In this document: positions 37,394-41,799 of the stretch, in pieces | Layout of the letters: each line of letters starts with the position of its first letter | Numbering within the stretch: the stretch's first letter is position 1 | From: Omphiscola glabra | Taxonomy: Eukaryota; Mollusca; Gastropoda; Lymnaeidae | Length of the DNA: 64,000 nucleotides | Direction of reading: 5' to 3' | Assembly (NCBI GenBank): GCA_964017045.1 | Contig: OZ024809.1 | Location: forward strand, 29,464,354 to 29,528,353 | Notes under the pieces: generated by a model | What the model saw: the letters and a program-made list of their open reading frames with translations, nothing else | The model's database searches: none | Told to the model about the DNA's origin: nothing | Position numbers and translations under genes: made by a program

Positions 37394-39600
37394 TTTTGTT
37401 TTTTTGTTAAAGAATGAGATATAATAAAATTACCGAATAGAAGAAATAGGAATATTTCATTTATCATGAAAGTATCCTCGTCACTCCCGGTCAATATTCA
37501 TCACTGTTTTTATTTGGGAAAGAAAAAAAAAAAATTTAATTATTTTAATTAATTTTGATTAAATATTTTACACAATAACTTAAAAATCATTACGTAATAT
37601 AATTGAGTTATTTTTCTAGCTCACCGCGAAACAATATGAATCAATGAAGTTCCGCAACATACCAATATTTAGCACAGTTCATTTTTATGAGCAGTACTTT
37701 CTGTTATAACTTTCACAGTAAACAGACTAACTGTAATACAATTAAATTCAGATTTCTTGACATAGGCTTGACGACCTAGGATTGTGTTGAAGTGTATGCA
37801 AAGTCACATTCCGGAGAAATTTCCTTTTGCTAAGAACGTGTTTTTAATTCTTTGAAAACACAGCAGAAGCTGTGTAGGTAAACGTCTAACTGTGTTTGAC
37901 TTGTTCCGTCTAGAGACCGACATCAGCTTCCTGATGCGGATGGCGCTGCAGAAGGTCGCCTTCCTGCCGTTCGGCTACCTGATTGACCAGTGGAGGTGGT
38001 CAATTTTCAGGGGCGACACGGAGCCTGACGAGTACAACAAACACTGGTGGGATCTGAGGTGAAAATATGTGATGTGTAACGAAGAACGGATAAGATATGT
38101 GACCAAGAATAAATATATGTGACAAAGAATAATTATGATCTGTCACAAAGAGTTAATATGATCTTTGACAAAGAATAGATATGATCTGTAACAAAGAACA
38201 CATTTTTATCTTTAACAAAGAATACATATGATCAGCGACAAAGAATAAATATGATCTGGGAAAAAGTATAAAAATGATCTGTAATAAAGAATAAATATAA
38301 TATGTGACAAAGAATAAATATGATCTGTGACAAAGAACAAATATGATGTGTGACAAAGAATAAATATGATCAGCGACAAAGAATAAATAGGATTAGCGGA
38401 AACATAGAACACTACATAGAAAAATACTATAGACAGCCCTTGAACAATAAATCATGCATCTCTTGTTATGACAAAAGGTATATTACTGGCATACCCTGAG
38501 TCTAAACGGCAACACATTTGTTTTTAACTTCTGTTTTTTTTTTTTTTTCAAATATTGCATGCTAGTGAAGTCTACAAAAAGTTAGATAGCACAAAGCGTA
38601 AAAAGAAAAAAAAAATTAAAGATACTTTTCCAAAACGTGATGTCACGTTAAGTAAGTCCTCGGTCATTTATATATGTTATTGTGAGGCGAATCTGATGCA
38701 TCGACAGGTGTCGCTATCAAGGAATTTCAGCGCCAGTTGCCAGGACACCGTCTGATTTCGACCCCGGGGCAAAGTACCACGTGCCTGGAAACACGCCGTA
38801 TATTAGGTAATGAACGTCACATAAAAGTATGATATTTGTAAATGCAATGGATGGAAACCGTAACGCTGTATAACACTGATATATCTCATATTTTTGTTTT
38901 AATGTTATGAGATAGCTGATTTTATGTTATTGTATCTACAATATAAAAACACCTTTAAAAAACAAGTTTTGGAGTTTGTTTTTTGTTGTTTTGTTTTTAT
39001 AAGAATATAGCTCAAAGTAGAGATAACTAAAAATAGTGTGAGCACCATTTGTCTCCTAATCTCCCCAGGTACTTCGTGAGCTTCATCATCCAGTTCCAGT
39101 TCCATAAGGCAGCATGTGACGCAGCAGGTCACACGGGGCCACTGCACAAATGTGACATCTACAACAACAAAGCCGCCGGCAAGCTCATCGGGTGAGGTCG
39201 CACTCATTAAGTGTATTTGGCAATTATTATTATTACTTTCATTTGCATGAGATTAATATCTGTTTTACAAGCGTACATTTGTGGTCGCCACGCAGCTGAC
39301 TTTTTAACAAATCTCCACAGGGATATGCTACGGCTCGGCTTATCGAAACCTTGGCCCGACGCCATGGAAGCCGTCACCGGGCAACGCAAAATGGACGCCA
39401 CTGCACTCTTGGACTACTTCCGGCCGCTCCTCGACTATCTGCGCCAGGAGAACGGAAACGATTTCGGCTGGGACCCCCACTGCCCGGATGTCGTTGAGAC
39501 GAAGTCTGTGACTACGCCGAAGACAACTAACAAAGCGAGCTCTAGTGGTCCGCCCTTATTCATTATAGTTGTATTGTTGGTGATCCTCTTGCTGTACTGA
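256..39600 (+). CDS. ACE: Three-domain angiotensin-converting enzyme-like peptidyl-dipeptidase (M2), 5' end outside window, 34 exons
   Basis: Joined, the 34 exons below give 5111 nt in one open frame (about 1703 residues), with all phases consistent. The family (zinc peptidyl-dipeptidase A) removes C-terminal dipeptides from peptides on the outside of the cell. Window residue numbers: D1 1-521, D2 about 522-1128, D3 1129-1703. HEMGH lies at 219-223, 824-828 and 1431-1435, with the third zinc ligand at Glu247, Glu852 and Glu1459, always 28 residues on (His383 to Glu411 in testis ACE). The AKYHV...PYIRYFVSF block starts its Lys exactly 100 residues after that Glu in all three, as Lys511 does after Glu411. 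All three sites therefore look competent. D1 lacks its first part because the gene starts upstream. The protein ends in a hydrophobic tail with no basic cytoplasmic segment. Vertebrate somatic ACE has two domains, so three or more is unusual. Family assignment is very sure; the total domain number is unknown. Confidence 0.95.
541..750. repeat. Minisatellite, 22-24 bp, ACE intron
   Basis: About nine units of CTTAGACGATACCAAC with a variable A-rich joint. Confidence 0.9.
985..1395. repeat. Minisatellite, about 24 bp
   Basis: About 16 diverged units of GGTCCATGGTGTAAGC. Confidence 0.9.
1945..2136 (+). CDS. ACE: ACE D1 exon: [14 protein letters not shown] to IPAHLLG
   Basis: 192 nt, phase 1 to 1, AG at 1943-1944 and GT at 2137. 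Contains [26 protein letters not shown] and the highly conserved IPAHLL. Length is identical to the D2 and D3 equivalents. Confidence 0.93.
   Translation, partial: GTVTWGSTGGPGTSPRRLRKTWPICSLRSARCTNSCTATSGGNSRESMGRTSFPPQGTSRLIS
2360..2530. repeat. GA-rich low-complexity tract
   Basis: AGAGAGAGATA-type sequence; a shorter one lies at 4215-4312, just before the NMWAQEW exon. Confidence 0.8.
2615..3355 (-). pseudogene. LINE 3' end: reverse-transcriptase C-terminus and zinc finger
   Basis: Read on the minus strand: [76 protein letters not shown] and a final Cys/His finger [17 protein letters not shown]. This is the standard end of non-LTR retrotransposon ORF2. One extra A in an A-run near 3268 shifts the frame. 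The 5' part is truncated near 3355. Inserted in an ACE intron, antisense to the gene. Confidence 0.85.
3360..4200. other. Intron stretch without recognised content
   Basis: Less AT-rich than its surroundings; no gene, no clear repeat partner in the window. Possibly remains of a transposon. Confidence 0.4.
4349..4446 (+). CDS. ACE: ACE D1 exon: NMWAQEW
   Basis: 98 nt, phase 1 to 0. NMWAQEW carries the Gln (window residue 118) equivalent to testis ACE Gln281, which binds the substrate C-terminus. D1 continues [19 protein letters not shown] and is clearly diverged from D2 and D3 here. The donor is gtacac, weaker than in D2. Confidence 0.92.
5131..5560. repeat. Minisatellite, 15 bp
   Basis: About 28 units of TTTTTACATTAGTCG with T/G and C/T variants arranged in blocks. 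Period divisible by three makes a false 147-codon frame. Confidence 0.95.
5965..6250. repeat. Pyrimidine-rich CCAATATTTT array reaching a 3' splice site
   Basis: Irregular CCAATATTTTCCAATTTTTT units run up to TTGTTCAG at 6252, so the polypyrimidine tract of the next ACE exon is part of the array. Confidence 0.85.
6253..6422 (+). CDS. ACE: ACE D1 exon: [15 protein letters not shown] to VCHGSAWDF
   Basis: 170 nt, phase 0 to 2; two codons shorter than D2 and D3 because of a deletion before [14 protein letters not shown] holds His189 (testis ACE His353) and keeps the following Trp. It begins with the canonical GYNATRMF, whereas D2 and D3 start NYTVLKMF. The donor CAG|GTAAAT is the first unit of a minisatellite that repeats the splice site. 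Confidence 0.93.
6421..6690. repeat. Minisatellite, 32 bp, made of 5' splice sites
   Basis: About nine units containing GACTTCAGGTAAATACACTG. The first unit overlaps the real exon end; nearly all units repeat CAG|GTAAAT. Confidence 0.93.
7278..7475. repeat. Minisatellite, 18 bp, G-rich
   Basis: About 11 units of GGTAGGCGTGGCGTGGTG. Three units of a different 29-bp repeat (CCGACGGGGTGGTCTTGC) follow at 7560-7636. Confidence 0.9.
7730..7854 (+). CDS. ACE: ACE D1 catalytic exon with HEMGH
   Basis: 125 nt, phase 2 to 1. Encodes [20 protein letters not shown] plus H, then YYMQYKNQP and GGANP. The two His residues (219, 223) bind zinc and Glu220 is the general base in this family. The donor is a normal GT, unlike the GC used in D2 and D3. 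Confidence 0.95.
8102..8200 (+). CDS. ACE: ACE D1 exon: [16 protein letters not shown], third zinc ligand
   Basis: 99 nt, phase 1 to 1. FHEAVGD supplies the third zinc ligand, Glu247, 28 residues after the first His. The following [16 protein letters not shown] is the variable loop before the next helix. Confidence 0.94.
8806..8950 (+). CDS. ACE: ACE D1 exon: [13 protein letters not shown]
   Basis: 145 nt, phase 1 to 2. Encodes [35 protein letters not shown] and NWWDLR. The FLPFGYL-DQWRW stretch is an M2-family signature. The donor is GTTAGG. Confidence 0.94.
9033..9225. repeat. Minisatellite, about 15 bp
   Basis: About 12 units of GTGACGCCAAGT. Confidence 0.9.
9664..9762 (+). CDS. ACE: ACE D1 exon: [13 protein letters not shown]
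   Basis: 99 nt, phase 2 to 2. [20 protein letters not shown] is followed by [13 protein letters not shown]. Lys347, His349, Tyr356 and Arg358 correspond by spacing to testis ACE Lys511, His513, Tyr520 and Arg522 (substrate carboxylate and chloride II). Confidence 0.93.
9785..10540. repeat. Degenerate minisatellite, about 35 bp
   Basis: More than 20 diverged units around AGATACGTGGATAGGCA and GGTCTATCTCTTAGA. Confidence 0.85.
10812..10934 (+). CDS. ACE: ACE D1 exon: [16 protein letters not shown]
   Basis: 123 nt, phase 2 to 2. [16 protein letters not shown] carries Tyr359 (testis ACE Tyr523, transition-state residue). [18 protein letters not shown] follows. Confidence 0.93.
10935..12324. other. 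ACE intron, mostly unassigned
   Basis: Apart from the Helitron-like end at 11294 I see no gene or tandem array; small open frames near 11248-11481 (minus) and 11530-11811 (plus) have no recognisable product. Confidence 0.4.
11294..11323 (+). mobile_element. Helitron-like 3' terminus
   Basis: Hairpin CCCGACAAAAGCCGGG followed 8 nt later by CTAG and a T, the layout of a Helitron 3' end. A second copy of the terminus is near 54160-54182. The 5' end was not located. Confidence 0.45.
12325..12691 (+). CDS. ACE: ACE exon joining the end of D1 to the start of D2
   Basis: 367 nt, phase 2 to 0. It ends D1 ([47 protein letters not shown]) and continues through a Ser/Thr-rich linker (TSTSKSC) into the first helix of D2 ([29 protein letters not shown]). 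One exon spanning the boundary, repeated at D2/D3, is what serial duplication of an internal exon block would leave. Confidence 0.92.
13060..13218 (+). CDS. ACE: ACE D2 exon: helix 2, [16 protein letters not shown]
   Basis: 159 nt, phase 0 to 0. [20 protein letters not shown] and [20 protein letters not shown]; predicted helical lid of the domain. The D3 counterpart has the same length. Confidence 0.9.
13420..13735. other. GC-rich island inside an AT-rich ACE intron
   Basis: Long G runs and GACCTGACCC, CGGTCGACCGGACGT-type sequence, open in several frames. Composition unlike its flanks. Not identified. Confidence 0.4.
14397..14484 (+). CDS. ACE: ACE D2 exon: [18 protein letters not shown]
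   Basis: 88 nt, phase 0 to 1. [29 protein letters not shown]; matches the ACE segment with the conserved Cys pair and LEP just before DLT. Donor GTATGT. Confidence 0.92.
14750..14860 (+). repeat. Dispersed uncharacterised repeat, copy 1
   Basis: Carries a version of AGCGGGTGGGATATTAGA and AGGGGCGTG, as at 22.6, 50.1 and 51.05 kb. Confidence 0.4.
14860..15726. other. ACE intron without recognised content
   Basis: AT-rich, C-run at 15412; no gene seen. Confidence 0.4.
15727..15914. mobile_element. MITE-like element, CAGAGGCGTAGC ... GCTACGCCACTG
   Basis: 188 bp with 12-bp terminal inverted repeats (one mismatch), internal GGGCGCCA copies, flanked by C-runs on both sides. One of four related copies in the window. 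Confidence 0.65.
16304..16447 (+). CDS. ACE: ACE D2 exon: [19 protein letters not shown]
   Basis: 144 nt, phase 1 to 1. The acceptor is the AG of ccaag at 16302-16303. The donor TTGTAAGT is duplicated about 45 bp downstream with a copy of the exon end. Confidence 0.92.
17190..17381 (+). CDS. ACE: ACE D2 exon: [20 protein letters not shown]
   Basis: 192 nt, phase 1 to 1. [38 protein letters not shown]. The split codon at its start reads TGT (Cys) with the preceding exon. Confidence 0.93.
   Translation, partial: VTMTPESTGDPGTRPRHSRKTWPICSLKSARCTNSCTATSGGNSRENMGQTSFPLQGTSRLIF
17562..17700. repeat. Minisatellite, 29 bp, about five units
   Basis: Unit contains GACAATGGCATTCCATCGAC. Confidence 0.9.
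17790..18308. mobile_element. MITE-like element, same termini, longer
   Basis: 519 bp from CAGAGGCGTAGCTAGGG to AAACTACGCCACCGG. Subterminal inverted GTGTCACC/GATGTCACCC. Flanks AAGATAC and AAGATAT may be a decayed target duplication. Confidence 0.6.
18869..18966 (+). CDS. ACE: ACE D2 exon: [17 protein letters not shown]
   Basis: 98 nt, phase 1 to 0. Gln721 corresponds to testis ACE Gln281. Strong donor CAG|GTAAGT. A solo LTR lies in the intron that follows. Confidence 0.93.
19062..19625. mobile_element. Solo LTR of an LTR retrotransposon with 5-bp target duplication
   Basis: 564 bp beginning TGTCACGGTC and ending TTCGGTCACA, flanked by ATAGC on both sides (19057-19061 and 19626-19630). Inside, in order, are TATAAAAGG at 19246 and AATAAA at 19428. 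No internal coding region. Lies in an ACE D2 intron. Confidence 0.8.
19847..20170 (+). mobile_element. tRNA-derived SINE
   Basis: Head with a box A-like GTTGTCGAGTGG and box B-like GGGTTCAATCTCC, then a body with GCAGCCCGGGTGGACGG and an A-rich end. Same family as the minus-strand copy near 41470-41790. Confidence 0.7.
20385..21500. repeat. Minisatellite, about 32 bp, split by an insertion
   Basis: More than 30 units of GTAGATTTTAGACACACTAT; interrupted at 20956-21095 by a dispersed element. Confidence 0.93.
20956..21095 (+). mobile_element. Dispersed repeat end inserted in a minisatellite
   Basis: Contains CTAGGCTGGGGTACCGCG and a TATATAAGAC then AAT tail. Homologous over about 130 bp, inverted, to 47560-47690. 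Confidence 0.65.
21816..21991 (+). CDS. ACE: ACE D2 exon: [15 protein letters not shown] to VCHGSATDF
   Basis: 176 nt, phase 0 to 2. VCHGSATDF retains His794, but the Trp found in D1 and in testis ACE (357) is Thr798 here, as in D3. [18 protein letters not shown] is canonical. Confidence 0.93.
22365..22770 (+). repeat. Dispersed uncharacterised repeat, best copy
   Basis: Runs from CGTCATCCTGTCGAGCTG through GACACTGATTTCACGAA and AAGCGGGTGGGATATTAG to GTCCAGGGGCGTG. Confidence 0.5.
22815..23130 (-). pseudogene. Second LINE type, 3' end with ATC microsatellite tail
   Basis: Minus strand: [56 protein letters not shown], then a trinucleotide tail (22822-22841). Ends of this kind are typical of non-LTR elements. 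5' truncated. Confidence 0.8.
23228..23352 (+). CDS. ACE: ACE D2 catalytic exon with HEMGH, GC donor
   Basis: 125 nt, phase 2 to 1. [20 protein letters not shown]; zinc ligands His824 and His828, Glu825 general base. The frame only continues if splicing uses GC at 23353-23354 (CAG|GCTAGT); the nearby GT would create a stop with the next exon. Confidence 0.92.
23430..23860. other. Very AT-rich ACE intron sequence
   Basis: Homopolymer and AATATT-type runs only. A similar stretch occupies 24660-25000. Confidence 0.5.
23955..24033. mobile_element. Short MITE-like element, same termini
   Basis: 79 bp, CAGGGGGGCGTAGCTAG to AAGCTACGCCACTG. Confidence 0.5.
24460..24558 (+). CDS. ACE: ACE D2 exon: [16 protein letters not shown]
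   Basis: 99 nt, phase 1 to 1. Glu852 is the third zinc ligand. The acceptor (caacaag) has a poor polypyrimidine tract, but phase and alignment fix it. Confidence 0.91.
25224..25368 (+). CDS. ACE: ACE D2 exon: [22 protein letters not shown]
   Basis: 145 nt, phase 1 to 2. [19 protein letters not shown] and [11 protein letters not shown]. Nearly identical to the D3 exon. Confidence 0.94.
25530..25790. repeat. CT-rich low-complexity tract
   Basis: TCTCTCTCTATC-type sequence, imperfect. Confidence 0.8.
25931..26029 (+). CDS. ACE: ACE D2 exon: [13 protein letters not shown]
   Basis: 99 nt, phase 2 to 2. Lys952, His954, Tyr961 and Arg963 fall exactly where testis ACE has 511, 513, 520 and 522. 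The donor is CG|GTATTT. Confidence 0.93.
26085..26312. repeat. Minisatellite, about 16 bp
   Basis: Units of CTGTTCCATTGTTCAC / TCTCTGTTCCATTGT. Confidence 0.9.
26440..27060 (-). pseudogene. Third LINE fragment carrying an internal minisatellite
   Basis: Minus strand: [20 protein letters not shown] and [16 protein letters not shown] near 26930-27050, and [48 protein letters not shown] near 26450-26600. The stretch between them is replaced by a 25-bp array built from the ITRQ codons. Confidence 0.8.
26600..26855 (-). repeat. 25-bp minisatellite inside a LINE
   Basis: About ten units of GTCTGGTGATGTTATCTCTA. The unit is the LINE's own NITRQ codons on the minus strand. Confidence 0.9.
27175..27775. 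repeat. Minisatellite, 15 bp, about 40 units
   Basis: ACGCCTCTGTCTCAC; open in several frames on both strands because the period is five codons. Confidence 0.95.
27850..28282. repeat. Minisatellite, 38 bp, about 11 units
   Basis: Unit contains ATGCTAAACAGATGACATTT. Ends about 40 bp before an ACE exon. Confidence 0.93.
28325..28447 (+). CDS. ACE: ACE D2 exon: [16 protein letters not shown]
   Basis: 123 nt, phase 2 to 2. Tyr964 matches Tyr523. The usual FQFH of the family is FQFQ here, unlike D1 and D3. A 38-bp minisatellite ends about 40 bp before its acceptor. Confidence 0.92.
28608..28980 (+). CDS. ACE: ACE exon joining D2 to D3
   Basis: 373 nt, phase 2 to 0. It ends D2 ([39 protein letters not shown]) and, through the linker [13 protein letters not shown], begins D3 ([29 protein letters not shown]). 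Two codons longer than the D1/D2 junction exon. Confidence 0.92.
29392..29550 (+). CDS. ACE: ACE D3 exon: [16 protein letters not shown]
   Basis: 159 nt, phase 0 to 0. [20 protein letters not shown] and [20 protein letters not shown]. Same length as in D2. Confidence 0.91.
29722..29984. repeat. Minisatellite, 11 bp
   Basis: GTTCTAATCTC units with T/C variants. Confidence 0.9.
30110..30197 (+). CDS. ACE: ACE D3 exon: [18 protein letters not shown]
   Basis: 88 nt, phase 0 to 1. [18 protein letters not shown] is identical to D2; [11 protein letters not shown] follows. Donor GTGGGT. Confidence 0.92.
30388..30925. repeat. Minisatellite, 21 bp with a higher-order pattern
   Basis: TTTCCTTCCACCTGACTGAA variants; composite blocks (CCGCCTGAC, CACCTGAATGAAG) recur in order; final units switch to GACATCATGTCCTACC. 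Confidence 0.92.
31304..31447 (+). CDS. ACE: ACE D3 exon: [19 protein letters not shown]
   Basis: 144 nt, phase 1 to 1. Very close to the D2 exon. The exon end and its donor are repeated several times downstream. Confidence 0.92.
31977..32168 (+). CDS. ACE: ACE D3 exon: [20 protein letters not shown]
   Basis: 192 nt, phase 1 to 1. [18 protein letters not shown] and IPAHLL. Nearly identical to D2. Confidence 0.93.
   Translation, partial: VTMMPESTGGPGTRPRHLRKTWPICSLKSVPCTNSCTATSGGNSRESMGQTGFPLQGTSRLIS
32695..32990. repeat. Minisatellite, about 27 bp
   Basis: ACATCTAACACTTGTTTTGT with AT-rich joints. Confidence 0.9.
33113..33210 (+). CDS. ACE: ACE D3 exon: [17 protein letters not shown]
   Basis: 98 nt, phase 1 to 0. 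The MWAQ Gln is kept. Donor CGG|GTAGGT; copies of the exon end follow in the intron. Confidence 0.92.
33304..33990. other. ACE intron with G-run fragments
   Basis: Two G-runs (33464, 33569) with GGCGCCACAG nearby, possibly worn relatives of the CAGWGGCGTAGC elements. No gene. Confidence 0.3.
33992..34187. mobile_element. MITE-like element, same termini
   Basis: 196 bp, CAGTGGCGTAGAAA to TCGCTACGCCATTG, with GCGCCC internal motifs as in the 15.7 kb copy. Confidence 0.6.
34742..34822. repeat. GT microsatellite, interrupted
   Basis: GTGTGTGTGT runs shortly before the D3 NYTVLKMF exon. Confidence 0.85.
34872..35047 (+). CDS. ACE: ACE D3 exon: [15 protein letters not shown] to VCHASATDF
   Basis: 176 nt, phase 0 to 2. 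VCHASATDF: His1401 and Ala1402 match testis ACE 353 and 354; Thr1405 replaces Trp357. Donor AG|GTCTTT is weak. Confidence 0.92.
35760..36405. repeat. Minisatellite, about 19 bp, degenerate
   Basis: AAATAGCTCTAAATGTTA variants, more than 30 units. Confidence 0.9.
36461..36585 (+). CDS. ACE: ACE D3 catalytic exon with HEMGH, GC donor
   Basis: 125 nt, phase 2 to 1. [20 protein letters not shown]; zinc ligands His1431 and His1435. As in D2, the donor is CAG|GCTAGT. Confidence 0.92.
36925..37095 (-). pseudogene. LINE 3' fragment of the same family as 2615-3355
   Basis: Minus strand [20 protein letters not shown] and [17 protein letters not shown] match the final finger of the first LINE; the 3' junction sequence CGTTCCGTCTTTACGAGACG is shared. 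Abuts an AT run. Confidence 0.75.
37201..37299 (+). CDS. ACE: ACE D3 exon: [16 protein letters not shown]
   Basis: 99 nt, phase 1 to 1. Glu1459 is the third zinc ligand; [16 protein letters not shown] follows. Donor GTAAGG. Confidence 0.94.
37348..37402. repeat. Long T homopolymer
   Basis: More than 40 T with one G; may be the tail of a retroelement on the minus strand. Confidence 0.8.
37914..38058 (+). CDS. ACE: ACE D3 exon: [22 protein letters not shown]
   Basis: 145 nt, phase 1 to 2. [19 protein letters not shown], then NKHWWDLR. Confidence 0.94.
38070..38400. repeat. Minisatellite, about 22 bp
   Basis: AATATGATCTGTGACAAAGA units just after the D3 DQWRW exon donor. Confidence 0.9.
38708..38806 (+). 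CDS. ACE: ACE D3 exon: [13 protein letters not shown]
   Basis: 99 nt, phase 2 to 2. Lys1559, His1561, Tyr1568 and Arg1570 are in register with testis [23 protein letters not shown] precedes them. Confidence 0.93.
39069..39191 (+). CDS. ACE: ACE D3 exon: [16 protein letters not shown]
   Basis: 123 nt, phase 2 to 2. Ends [14 protein letters not shown] at donor GTGAGG. Confidence 0.94.
39321..39600 (+). CDS. ACE: ACE last exon: end of D3 and hydrophobic C-terminal tail
   Basis: 280 nt from phase 2 to [50 protein letters not shown] close the domain. A Thr/Lys/Ser-rich stem ([12 protein letters not shown]) follows, then [17 protein letters not shown] and the stop. Small residues, a short spacer and a hydrophobic run that ends the protein are the pattern of a GPI-attachment signal; a tail-less transmembrane anchor is the alternative. 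Confidence 0.94.
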
Positions 39601-40491
39601 AATATTGTGTTCCAAGGCTGCTTGTTCTTAATGTGCTTTTCAAATTTCCGCGAATTGCTTCAATATCAAACGTTTTTATGTTATTTAAAAGTTTTGTCCA
39701 AGTAATGTTACAGTTACCCAAGCGTAACACCATACCTGTATTATATTATTTTCTGTGTAATGCAATGTGAATGCTGTGATCTAACAACAGGGTATGGGAA
39801 CAATCTCGGACGGCCCACAGGGGCATTCCACACTGCTCTGATATATCAAATGATTGCTCGAAAACTGTTGATAGCTCTGCCTACTTATCAAAATGTAATA
39901 TTATAAAGTGCCTACTTATTACAATGCAATTATTATATATGCCTACTTATCTCAATGTTATGTATTACTTTTTAAATTAAACTGGTTTTTAATTGCGTAT
40001 CATCGGTGTTTTTTGGGTTGTTTTTTTTTGTTGTTGAAGTTACATTTTATTCTTTTAAATATAATAATGGTAGCGACTGTCTGGTCTGTGTCATAAGATT
40101 GAATAGATTGAGCGATCTGTCTTAACACACGTACGCTTTGACTGTTGCTGTCTTGCTAAAATTTTCAATTTTGATGACATGAACAGATTTCGGTTGGAGT
40201 TATATAAATAATTGTGCGATATTATTGAATATTATAAGTAGTCTAAAATTGGTGCCTGGACTTAAAATACCTTATCATAAAGAAAAAAAACAAAAAACAG
40301 CTTCCGCATACATATAATTTTGATTGTGATCACGTGGTGCTATGGTGATGTTGCATAATCCAAATCCATGAGGCATCGGGTTCCTACTCGTGCTGGCCTC
40401 CTCCGTAGATGTCGGTCAAAAAATGTTGCCGCGAGAGTTCTTACATTTATTGTAAGACCTACCCCTAAAGCAAATATAAATACGTTTTTTA

Positions 40492-40536
40492 AATAAACTC
40501 ACTCATCTCCAGTGTAACTACGTAGTCACCAATAAA
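40492..40536 (+). promoter_or_regulatory. Possible polyadenylation signals for the ACE gene
   Basis: Two AATAAA hexamers (40492-40497 and 40531-40536) lie about 900 bp after the ACE stop. No closer canonical hexamer was noticed. The 3' end is not proven. Confidence 0.3.
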
Positions 40537-40607
40537 GATTTAATCCTCTGTGACCAGGCCTCGTCGTGGATCCAAGACTATTGGCATGCGTTATAGGTGG
40601 CCTACGA

Positions 40608-40740
40608 CTAAAATAAACGACCACAAATGACATCCGAATAGCATTGAGAATAATGGTACCCTGTCCGAATGGCGGCGCTGCGTGTCCGGGTCCATTTGGA
40701 CTAATGCTGATCTGATGTCATTTGTGGTAGTTTATTTTAG
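40608..40740. repeat. Fold-back element with 27-bp inverted arms
   Basis: 40608-40634 and 40714-40740 are inverted copies (26 of 27 match; CCACAAATGACATC core), loop about 79 bp. Flanked by direct copies of AATCCTCTGTGACCAGG at about 40540 and 40908. Confidence 0.6.
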
Positions 40741-41344
40741 TTAAAATGAAGAATTAAGTTTGCAAACGTACAGTCCATTCAATTATCTTTCATTTGATAC
40801 CTCATTTGGTCTTACAAACCCAACAATAATATTTTAAATCATTTTTTAGTCCCAACCTCTCAAGTCTGGTATCCGTGTACCAATGGCTTCAGTCATCAGC
40901 AATACAGTATAATCCTCTGTGACCAGGTCTAATCGTGGATTCTAGGATATTGGCTAGTATTATGGACGGCTTGACTTTCACAATATTACTCTGCATACAG
41001 TTAACGCAGAATAAGTTTTCGGAAGAAAAACATATCCACTTTAAAGCTGTCGTTTAATCGCTGCCCCTAATGATTTAATCTGACCACTTACCAAATGTAG
41101 TAAAGCTAATATCCCATATCTACCGTTTTATTTATTACCACACAAGTGAACAGGAGGGTCTACACGTGAAATTGGGATCGAAGCTGGAGGGACATCATCA
41201 GACGACACTCGACACCAAAGCGAATCTCTATAGCAGACACGTACGTCTTTGAGGCCACTGCGAATAATTAACCTTTAAATAATGCAAGTCCAATGTTGTC
41301 GCTAATGAACGTTCCGTGTGCACAATAGGAGCATATAACAGGAT

Positions 41345-41440
41345 AGAAAATTTAATAATAATAATAATAATGAAGTTTATTTGAGAAATCACGCTTCATC
41401 CCCAAAGGCTCGAAGCGCGTTACAAGGTTCGATGTTCGAG
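41345..41440 (-). repeat. Dispersed repeat end with ATT/AAT tail
   Basis: Minus strand GTAACGCGCTTCGAGCC then an ATT run. Looks like the 3' end of a small retroelement next to the SINE. Confidence 0.4.
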
Positions 41441-41469
41441 AGGCATCACTGCTGCCAGTTAGGCGCATG

Positions 41470-41790
41470 TGAACTCCATCTCCCCATCTCCTGGGTTCAA
41501 AGTTTGCCTTCTCTTAGATGAGTTGCCGTCCAAGGTTAACGAGTCCCATCCACCCGGGAGTTGCCGGAGAGTTTCATTGTATCAATGTTATCCGCCTATC
41601 GGGACTCCATCGCCGGGTTTGAATTCAGAGTTTCCTTCTCTTAGATGAGTTGCCGTCCAAGGTTAACGAGTCCCATCCACCCGGGCTGCTGGTGGTGTGT
41701 TTGCTTGGCTGGGCTTTGGTGGGGATTGAACTCCAGACCATCAACTTGAGATTTGCTCAGTTTAGACCACTCGGCCACCCAGCACCCAAA
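41470..41790 (-). mobile_element. tRNA-derived SINE with a duplicated body
   Basis: Minus strand starts GGGTGCTGGGTGGCCGAGTG (box A TGGCCGAGTGG), box B GAGTTCAATCCCC, then CAGCCCGGGTGGATGGGACT. The body segment containing ACGGCAACTCATCTAAGAGA is present twice (near 41510-41550 and 41630-41690). Confidence 0.7.
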
Positions 41791-41799
41791 AATTTAAGA

